Below, piece after piece: positions 14,036 through 15,459 of a DNA stretch of 15,459 bases; the first letter of the stretch is position 1, and every line of letters starts with the position of its first letter. Origin of the DNA: JANXQG01 sp037147235 (GTDB taxonomy: Bacteria; Planctomycetota; Planctomycetia; Pirellulales; Thermoguttaceae). The notes beneath the pieces are model-generated. The model was not told the origin of the DNA, ran no database searches, and saw only the letters and a list, made by a program, of their open reading frames with translations. A program made the position numbers and the translations under genes. The DNA lies in assembly GCA_037147235.1 (NCBI GenBank), contig JBAWVO010000151.1:1-15459 (forward strand), in the 5' to 3' direction.

Positions 14036-15376
14036 TCACCCGAGAAGTTTCTTTACCACCTCAATCAACTCCGCATAATCCCCAGCCAGCGGCACGTCTT
14101 TCTTCTCGCCGCGCTGAAGATCTTTGACCTGGCAGACGCCGGCGTCGAATTCGTTCTGGCCGGCGATCAGGGCGATGCGGAACCCGCGTCGGTCGGCATA
14201 CTTCAACTGCTGACCAAGCTTCTTCACCTCGGGATAAACCTCCACGCCGATGCCCGCGGTTCGCAACGCAGCGGCCAGACGCAGATAGTCGTGCAAGTGG
14301 GCTTCGTCGAAGTAGGGAATAAAGACCGGCGCGGGAGAGGCAACCTTCTCCACCAGCCCAAGCTTTTCGAGCGCGGCCAACAAACGATCAAGCCCCAGCG
14401 AGGCCCCGATGCCGGGCAGTTCCTGATTCGTATAGAGATCAGCCAGGTTGTCGTAACGGCCGCCGGAGCAGATGCTGCCGATCGAGGGCAACTCATTGAG
14501 GAAGGTTTCAAAGATCGTACCCGTGTAATAATCCAGCCCGCGGGCGATTGATACATCGAGTTTCACAAACGGTTCGGCCACGCCGACGGCAGCCAGCGCG
14601 GCGAGCGTCTCGCGGAGCTTGCCCACGCCCGTCTCACCTGTGACATTACCGGCCACCAAAGGCTCGACCTGGCTCAGGACTTCATCGTTCGTGCCGTTAA
14701 TTTCGGCCAGTTTGAGCACTTCGCGGGCCTGCTCGGGCGTGGCACCGGCCATGGCGACCATCTCCTCGGCAACCTTCTCCACCCCGATCTTGCCGAGCTT
14801 GTCCAATGCGCGAAGTACCGAGCTTGATCGCTCGACGAGGCCCTGCCGCTCCAGCAGTCCTGTAAGCAACATGCGATTGTTCAAGCGGATGGTGAAATCA
14901 CGGATGCCGATCGCCCGGAGCAGGTCATGGATCACCAACGCCGTCTCGATATCGGAGGCCGTCGAGCGTGTGCCGATCGTGTCGAAGTCGCACTGCATGA
15001 ACTCGCGGAAGCGACCCGCCTGGGGACGTTCGCCGCGCCAAACGGTGGCGATGTGATAACGCTTGAACGGCGTACCCAACTCGTGGATGTGCTGCGCGGC
15101 AAAACGGGCAAGCGGCACGGTGAGATCGAACCGCAGCCCAACCCAACGCTCGCCATGATCCTGGAAGCGGTAGAGCTGCTTATCGGTTTCCTCGCCGCCC
15201 TTGCCGGTGAGAATTTCCAGGTATTCCAGGGCCGGCGTGTCGATGGGGCTGAAGCCGTAGGAACGATAGACCCGCTTGGCCGTCTCGATGAGGCGTTCGC
15301 GGGGAATCATTACCTCCGGCGGATAGTCGCGGAAACCTTGGAGTGTACGGGGAAGGATGAGGGTTTTGTCGGTCAT
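14036..15376 (-). CDS. hisS: histidyl-tRNA synthetase
   Basis: The 446-residue cytoplasmic class II synthetase charges tRNA-His. Near the N-terminus is LPRTLQGFRDYPPEVMIPRE, then motif 1 around YGFSPIDTPALEYLE. Motif 2 is YHIATVWRGERPQAGRFREF, with the ATP-binding arginine. The histidine-binding signature is RGLDYYTGTIFE, followed by SGGRYDNL and motif 3 GIGASLGLDRLLAAL. The C-terminal anticodon-binding domain starts near PAPVFIPYFDE and includes EVYPEVKKLGQQLKYADRRG. The start at 15376 is chosen because homologues begin close to it; an upstream in-frame ATG would be encoded by the tandem repeat array. No clear SD is seen. Full length and intact; the stop lies 3 nt from the palindromic element. 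Confidence 0.95.
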   Translation of the reverse strand: MTDKTLILPRTLQGFRDYPPEVMIPRERLIETAKRVYRSYGFSPIDTPALEYLEILTGKGGEETDKQLYRFQDHGERWVGLRFDLTVPLARFAAQHIHELGTPFKRYHIATVWRGERPQAGRFREFMQCDFDTIGTRSTASDIETALVIHDLLRAIGIRDFTIRLNNRMLLTGLLERQGLVERSSSVLRALDKLGKIGVEKVAEEMVAMAGATPEQAREVLKLAEINGTNDEVLSQVEPLVAGNVTGETGVGKLRETLAALAAVGVAEPFVKLDVSIARGLDYYTGTIFETFLNELPSIGSICSGGRYDNLADLYTNQELPGIGASLGLDRLLAALEKLGLVEKVASPAPVFIPYFDEAHLHDYLRLAAALRTAGIGVEVYPEVKKLGQQLKYADRRGFRIALIAGQNEFDAGVCQVKDLQRGEKKDVPLAGDYAELIEVVKKLLG

Positions 15377-15390
15377 CGGAATGTTCCAAG

Positions 15391-15459
15391 GTACAAGGTT
15401 CAAGGTACAAGGTTCAATGTACAAGGTTCAATGTACAAGGTTCAATGTACAAGGTTCAA
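15391..15459. repeat. 14-nt tandem repeat array upstream of hisS
   Basis: The unit GTACAAGGTTCAAT (first copy ending in G) occurs five times head to tail, beginning at 15391, 15405, 15419, 15433 and 15447. It runs off the window edge, so its length is unknown. It starts 15 nt upstream of the hisS start codon and therefore occupies the leader or promoter region of hisS. Confidence 0.9.

Noticed and set aside
15391..15459. CRISPR array
   Set aside because: The 14-nt units are joined head to tail with no spacers, so it is a simple tandem repeat.

Overview
The window looks like a chromosomal piece of a planctomycete (Pirellulales-like). The pointers are a planctomycete-type sigma factor without region 3, BON-domain proteins with a W-rich tail, a squalene-hopene cyclase next to an HpnH-type radical SAM protein, and many palindromic intergenic repeats. 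All assignments come from reading the sequence; no search was run.

Layout. (1) 1-2805, plus strand, is a regulatory block. Two paralogous structured RNAs of equal length (about 70-222 and 845-997) each have a TACAAT -10 box and end in an intrinsic terminator. Each stands about 50 nt ahead of a well-placed ribosome binding site: the first precedes a small DUF2007 protein, the second a receiver-BON protein followed by a sigma-70 factor. A helix in each RNA shares a strand with the terminator, so they look like terminator-controlled leaders (riboswitch or attenuator) of a class I cannot name. (2) 2802-3904 holds remnants of two convergent glycoside hydrolase genes. (3) 4155-6965, minus strand, is one large TOTE-type conflict protein: zinc-binding primase-polymerase, SF2 helicase and DUF559 nuclease. 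A terminator and a repeat separate it from (4) 7238-8083, an exported BON-domain protein. (5) 8689-11891, plus strand, is a two-gene hopanoid operon: squalene-hopene cyclase, carrying an in-frame repeat insertion, then HpnH. (6) 11892-12315 is palindromic repeat DNA. (7) 12316-13071 is a sugar-phosphate isomerase/epimerase-like TIM barrel. (8) 13072-13915 is a PIN toxin and antitoxin pair bounded by 19-nt direct repeats. (9) 13914-14032 is a MITE-like palindrome touching the 3' end of hisS, which runs on the minus strand to 15376. A 14-nt tandem repeat array lies upstream of hisS at the window edge.

How it fits together. The left block looks like a regulatory unit in which one sensed signal could control a signalling protein and an alternative sigma factor. 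The cyclase and HpnH carry out consecutive steps from squalene to adenosylhopane. The TOTE protein and the toxin-antitoxin pair are genome-conflict genes sitting among repeats and decayed genes, as expected of accessory DNA. The leader RNA pair is the strongest candidate for something undescribed.
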